Shown piece after piece: positions 6,211 through 9,338 of a stretch of 9,338 nt of DNA. The DNA comes from JAJFFW01 sp039197915 (lineage in GTDB: Bacteria > Pseudomonadota > Alphaproteobacteria > Caulobacterales > Parvularculaceae): positions 1 through 9,338 of the forward strand of contig JBCCTV010000124.1 of assembly GCA_039197915.1 (NCBI GenBank), given 5' to 3'. Numbering within the stretch: the first letter of the stretch is position 1; each line of letters opens with the position of its first letter. The notes under the pieces were generated by a model. That model searched no databases, was not told the origin of the DNA, and worked only from the letters and a program-made list of their open reading frames with translations. The position numbers and the translations under genes were made by a program.

Positions 6211-6590
6211 AAGACATCTGGCTCCAAATCGAGCGCTTGCGAAATTGAGGAGAGCGCCGCTTCTTCCTGCGGGAGGATTCGCTTGTCAGCGACAATCGCG
6301 AGCCTGGCCGCAAAGATCACAGCGGCTTTTACCGGCTCTTTATCGCGCAACGTCTTGATGGCGCCTAGAACGCCTGCTGCAGCGCCAGCGTAGTCAGTTG
6401 AAAACTCTCGCACGAGCGTGTTGTAGGTTGCTTCGAGATCCGTTGACGGAAAGTCCGCAAGTGCTGGATCGTTCGCAGCGGTCGCAATAAACCGCGCTTC
6501 CTCGTCGCGGTCATACCGGGCGTCAGCAAACCCGACCATCAAAAAAGCGCCGCAAATTGCGCGGAGCGGCTCAGGTGAAATAGCGCTCAT
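6207..6590 (-). CDS. TerB-like helical protein (tellurite-resistance TerB family)
   Basis: The 127-residue product is mostly alpha-helical and resembles TerB-family proteins: two Asp/Glu-rich segments with the TerB look, ADARYDRDEEARF (about 22-34) and VADKRILPQEEAA (about 98-110), flank alanine-rich helices. In TerB such acidic sites bind metal; here that is inferred. It has no signal peptide or membrane segment. No other ter genes are nearby, so tellurite resistance is not implied. The ATG at 6590 is preferred (MSAISPEP...), with ATG 6596 and GTG 6599 as in-frame alternatives; none has a recognisable Shine-Dalgarno because the petC terminator occupies that space. The open frame reaching back to 6788 overlaps petC and is not part of the gene. 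It overlaps mtnP by 4 nt. Confidence 0.7.
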   Translation of the reverse strand: MSAISPEPLRAICGAFLMVGFADARYDRDEEARFIATAANDPALADFPSTDLEATYNTLVREFSTDYAGAAAGVLGAIKTLRDKEPVKAAVIFAARLAIVADKRILPQEEAALSSISQALDLEPDVL

Positions 6591-6601
6591 TATCATCACA
6601 C

Positions 6602-6632
6602 AAAGAAACCCGCCGGCGAATTCGCCGACGGG
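6602..6632 (-). terminator. Rho-independent terminator of the petABC operon
   Basis: Read on the minus strand, a 10-bp stem (CCCGTCGGCG / CGCCGGCGGG, one T:G wobble) closes an AATT loop and is followed by TTTCTTT. It lies 29 nt past the petC stop. It is the clearest intrinsic terminator in the window. Its T tract ends only 6-12 nt before the candidate start codons of the next gene on the same strand. Confidence 0.88.
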
Positions 6633-6661
6633 TGTTTGATGCCCAAATATTTCGGAAAGGT

Positions 6662-7582
6662 CTAGTGCTCGAGCTTCGACCAAATTTCCCGATATGACCA
6701 GTACAGAATACCGGACAAAATCAGAAGGTATGTGATGGTGATGAAACCGAGCTTCTTGCGCTCTTCGAGTTTTGGTTCCGCCGCCCACATCAAAAACTCA
6801 ACGACATCTTTCGAATACTGTTCAATTGTTTCCGGCGTCGTTTCGTCTTCGTACTCAATCATGCCGTCGTAGAGCGGCTGGGCCATCGCGAGCACGCCGC
6901 CGTATGGAACCTTCACGCCCTCTTTAACGTGCCCCTCTTCATCGAGATATTCAGGCTTGATGTTCTGGGACATGTCGCCAGCCATATACGGATTGTAGTA
7001 TTGGCCTGGCGCAATCTCGACATACTCGGACGGCTCTTCATACCCTGTGAGCAAGCTATAGATATAGTTTGCGCCGTTGGGACGAGCTTTAACAATCAAT
7101 GACTGATCAGGCGGCAACGCACCGCCATTTGCTAAACGGGCAATCTGGTCGTTTGGGTATGGGCCCGGGATATGGTCGGACGGCAACGCGGCGCGCTCGA
7201 ACATTTCACCATACTCATCCGGCCCATCCATCACGATATACTCAGCCGCGAGCGCTTTAACGATCGGATTATCATTTGGGTTCGAACAGTTGACGGTTTC
7301 CGGAACGCCTTCCGGGCACGCCTCAAGATAGTAAGGCCCACCTTTCTGTCCGAGGTTCCGAAACGACACCAAGCTTACGCCGTGGCAGCCAGAGCAAACC
7401 TGACGGTAAACTTGGAAGCCGCGTTGAAGGGCGTCCTTGTCGTAGCGCCCGAAAACGCCCTCGAAATGCCAATCGACTTTCTTCAGTTCTTTGGTCTTGC
7501 CACCTGCCGCGATCGCACTGGTTAAGGGCGCCGCGACCAGAACAGCCATTAGGCCGAGGGCGAGGTTTTTCACTTTTTTCAT
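6662..7582 (-). CDS. petC: Cytochrome c1, bc1 complex
   Basis: Cytochrome c1 takes electrons from the Rieske protein and passes them to soluble or membrane cytochrome c on the periplasmic side. The 306-residue precursor starts with a Sec signal peptide (residues 1-26, MKKVKNLALG..., cleavage after AIAA). The heme c site is CSGCH (63-67). M233 in the GGVLAMAQPL segment is the likely sixth ligand. A cysteine pair at C89 and C99 may form the structural disulfide known in alphaproteobacterial c1. A single C-terminal membrane anchor spans about 279-297, followed by a short basic cytoplasmic end. AGAGG lies 8 nt before the ATG, and the gene starts 14 nt after petB. A strong terminator follows. Confidence 0.97.
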   Translation of the reverse strand: MKKVKNLALGLMAVLVAAPLTSAIAAGGKTKELKKVDWHFEGVFGRYDKDALQRGFQVYRQVCSGCHGVSLVSFRNLGQKGGPYYLEACPEGVPETVNCSNPNDNPIVKALAAEYIVMDGPDEYGEMFERAALPSDHIPGPYPNDQIARLANGGALPPDQSLIVKARPNGANYIYSLLTGYEEPSEYVEIAPGQYYNPYMAGDMSQNIKPEYLDEEGHVKEGVKVPYGGVLAMAQPLYDGMIEYEDETTPETIEQYSKDVVEFLMWAAEPKLEERKKLGFITITYLLILSGILYWSYREIWSKLEH

Positions 7583-7596
7583 TCGTCTGACCTCTC

Positions 7597-8898
7597 TTAC
7601 TCAGCCGGCGCTGGCGCCGGTGAGCCAGTGTTATCGGCAGACGCCGCTGATTTAATCGGTTTAAGGATCGATTCCCCAATCGATTTCGGCGTTGAATCAG
7701 GCGTCTCCATCGCACCAAGCAGCGGCAGGACAACGAGGAAGAAGGCGAAATAATAAGCGGTCGCTAGCTGCGAGAGCGGTACATAGATGCCCTCTGCAGG
7801 CGCTTGCCCAAGATACCCAAGCGCAAGGCAGGTCACCACAAAAAGCGCAAACCAAAGCTTCGCAACCGGACGATACCGCATAGACCGAACTTTTGATGTG
7901 TCGAGCCAAGGCAGGACAAAGAGAACGGCAATTGACCCGAACATCGCGATAACGCCGCCGAGCTTCGATGAGATCGGTCCGATATCGAACGTGATTGCCC
8001 GGAGAATTGCGTAAAACGGTAGGAAGTACCATTCGGGAACAATGTGCGCAGGCGTCGAAAGCGGGTTTGCCTTGATGTAATTATCCGGGTGCCCAAGCGC
8101 GTTTGGCTGGAAAAACACAAACGCTGCAAACAAAACCAAGAACACCGCAATCGCGAAGCCGTCTTTCACCGTGTAATAAGGGTGAAAGGGGACGGTATCC
8201 TTCTTGACGTCTTTCACTTCGACGCCTGTCGGGTTGTTGTTTCCAGGTACATGGAGCGCCCAAACGTGCAACACGACAACGCCAGCGATCGCAAACGGCA
8301 TCAGATAGTGCAGGCTGAAGAACCGGTTTAGCGTCGGGTTATCAACGGCGAAACCGCCCCAGAGCCAGGTTGTAATATCCGAACCGAACAACGGAATTGC
8401 TGAGAACAGGTTGGTGATAACCGTTGCGCCCCAGAAGGACATCTGTCCCCAGGGCAGAACGTAACCCATAAACGCCGTCGCCATCATGAGGAGGAAGATT
8501 ACGACGCCGAGGATCCAAAGGACCTCACGCGGTTCTTTGTACGAACCATAATAAAGGCCGCGGAACATGTGCAAGTAGACAGCGATGAAGAACATCGATG
8601 CGCCGTTCGAGTGGACGTAGCGCATCAGCCATCCGTAGTTTACATCGCGCATTATTTTTTCAACGCTCTCAAAGGCGTAATCCACATGCGCGGTGTAGTG
8701 CATCGCAAGCACGATGCCGGTGACTATCTGGACGACCAGGCAGATCGCGAGGATCCCGCCAAAAGTGTACCAGTAGTTCAAATTTTTAGGCGTCGGGAAA
8801 TCGACAAAACTGTCGTAAGCAAGCCTTACAATGGGCAGGCGCTTATCGAGCCACTTCTCGACGTCGGTGCCTGGCTGGTAAGTTGACTCGTGAGCCAT
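7597..8898 (-). CDS. petB: Cytochrome b, bc1 complex
   Basis: Cytochrome b is the membrane core of ubiquinol:cytochrome c oxidoreductase and houses the quinol oxidation and quinone reduction sites. The 433-residue length fits an undivided bc1 cytochrome b, not the split b6/subunit IV form. The four heme ligands are H96, H110, H197 and H211, each pair 14 apart in helices II and IV. The Qo-site PEWY motif is at 288-291, and the helix C-cd1 segment (YVLPWGQMSFWGATVITN) keeps the glycine that is altered in strobilurin-resistant enzymes, so the site looks unmodified. Eight membrane helices are apparent, ending in a Pro/Ala-rich cytoplasmic tail. AGGAG lies 10 nt before the ATG. It sits between petA (26 nt) and petC (14 nt) in one operon. 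Confidence 0.98.
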   Translation of the reverse strand: MAHESTYQPGTDVEKWLDKRLPIVRLAYDSFVDFPTPKNLNYWYTFGGILAICLVVQIVTGIVLAMHYTAHVDYAFESVEKIMRDVNYGWLMRYVHSNGASMFFIAVYLHMFRGLYYGSYKEPREVLWILGVVIFLLMMATAFMGYVLPWGQMSFWGATVITNLFSAIPLFGSDITTWLWGGFAVDNPTLNRFFSLHYLMPFAIAGVVVLHVWALHVPGNNNPTGVEVKDVKKDTVPFHPYYTVKDGFAIAVFLVLFAAFVFFQPNALGHPDNYIKANPLSTPAHIVPEWYFLPFYAILRAITFDIGPISSKLGGVIAMFGSIAVLFVLPWLDTSKVRSMRYRPVAKLWFALFVVTCLALGYLGQAPAEGIYVPLSQLATAYYFAFFLVVLPLLGAMETPDSTPKSIGESILKPIKSAASADNTGSPAPAPAE

Positions 8899-8924
8899 CT
8901 TTATTGCTCCTGCAGAAATTAAAG

Positions 8925-9338
8925 TCAGCCAATCTTGATCGTGGTGTCGCTCAAGAATTGATACGGTGGAACGGGAAGGTTTTCCGGGGCTGGCCCTTTG
9001 CGGACACGGCCGGCGACGTCGTAGTGCGACCCATGGCAGGGGCAGAACCAGCCATTATAATCGCCGCGGTTTTCACCGGTCTCGGTTCCAAGCGGGACGC
9101 ACCCCAAGTGGGTGCAAACGCCAACGACAACCATGTAGGCTGGATTCAGACGACGGTTAGCATCCGATGCATCATCGCCTTCCGCGTTCGGATTTCTTGG
9201 GTCGTCGTCCTTAAACGCAGATGCAGGCGTACCCTCAGCCTGTGCGATTTCTTCCGCTGTCCTGTGGCGGATGAAAACGGGCTTGCCTTGCCAAAACACT
9301 TTGATCGCCTGTCCCTCTTCGACGGCAGAAATGTCCAC
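8925..9338 (-). CDS. petA: Rieske iron-sulfur subunit of the bc1 complex (partial, N-terminus outside window)
   Basis: The Rieske protein carries electrons from quinol at cytochrome b to cytochrome c1. The visible 137 codons hold the soluble domain. The 2Fe-2S ligands are in CTHLGC (residues 75-80 of the visible part) and CPCHGSH (99-105), each giving one Cys and one His to the cluster and one Cys to the structural disulfide. Between VFIRHRTAEE and the first box lies an Asp/Asn-rich insertion of about 30 residues, of the kind seen in alphaproteobacterial Rieske proteins. The N-terminal twin-arginine signal and membrane helix must lie to the right of 9338. The GTG at the very edge is an internal valine codon, not the start. 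It is the first gene of petABC. Confidence 0.96.
   Translation of the reverse strand: MDISAVEEGQAIKVFWQGKPVFIRHRTAEEIAQAEGTPASAFKDDDPRNPNAEGDDASDANRRLNPAYMVVVGVCTHLGCVPLGTETGENRGDYNGWFCPCHGSHYDVAGRVRKGPAPENLPVPPYQFLSDTTIKIG

Noticed and set aside
6591..6788. N-terminal extension of the TerB-like frame into petC
   Set aside because: It would cross the petC terminator and 3' end, and its translated sequence is low-quality frame-shifted petC.
9336..9338. GTG at the right edge as the petA start
   Set aside because: A Rieske protein needs an N-terminal membrane helix and signal before this point; the codon is internal and the gene continues outside the window.

Overview
The window is a stretch of core genome from a moderately GC-rich alphaproteobacterium. 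The evidence is the petABC (fbcFBC) order of the cytochrome bc1 genes, the long bL25/CTC ribosomal protein followed by pth and ychF, a secreted YARHG protein, and two operator-like sequences matching the alphaproteobacterial LexA consensus GTTC-N7-GTTC. A caulobacteral or parvularculal relative is possible, but I cannot place it from the sequence alone.

Layout. Positions 1-1899 (minus) hold the N-terminal 633 codons of the replicative DNA polymerase III alpha subunit (dnaE), which starts at a TTG and runs off the left edge. Just upstream on the same strand, at 1930-2037, is an unusually small gene of 35 codons for a single-pass membrane peptide with a near-ideal Shine-Dalgarno. Its upstream region (2052-2091) has a sigma70-like promoter overlaid by two LexA-type boxes, one perfect and one with a single mismatch. 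This is the most interesting part of the window: it resembles the logic of SOS-induced small membrane division inhibitors such as Caulobacter SidA, here placed as the first gene of a dnaE transcription unit. A divergent gene (2157-2555, plus) encodes a secreted YARHG-domain protein and ends at a probable terminator.

Positions 2766-5316 (plus) form a translation-related cluster: rplY (bL25), pth (peptidyl-tRNA hydrolase) and ychF (ribosome-associated ATPase). It meets mtnP (5296-6210, minus) tail to tail with a 21-bp overlap of coding sequence.

Positions 5296-9338 (minus) read petA (Rieske, 3' part only), petB (cytochrome b), petC (cytochrome c1), a strong hairpin terminator, a small TerB-like gene and mtnP (methylthioadenosine phosphorylase). 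The pet genes encode the three catalytic subunits of the respiratory bc1 complex. The TerB-like gene and mtnP overlap by 4 nt and appear translationally coupled; their expression probably depends on partial read-through of the petC terminator or on a promoter inside petC.

No tRNA, rRNA, insertion sequence, CRISPR array or prophage signal was recognised. No gene-free gap exceeds 300 bases; the longest (2556-2765) holds hairpins and the rplY leader.
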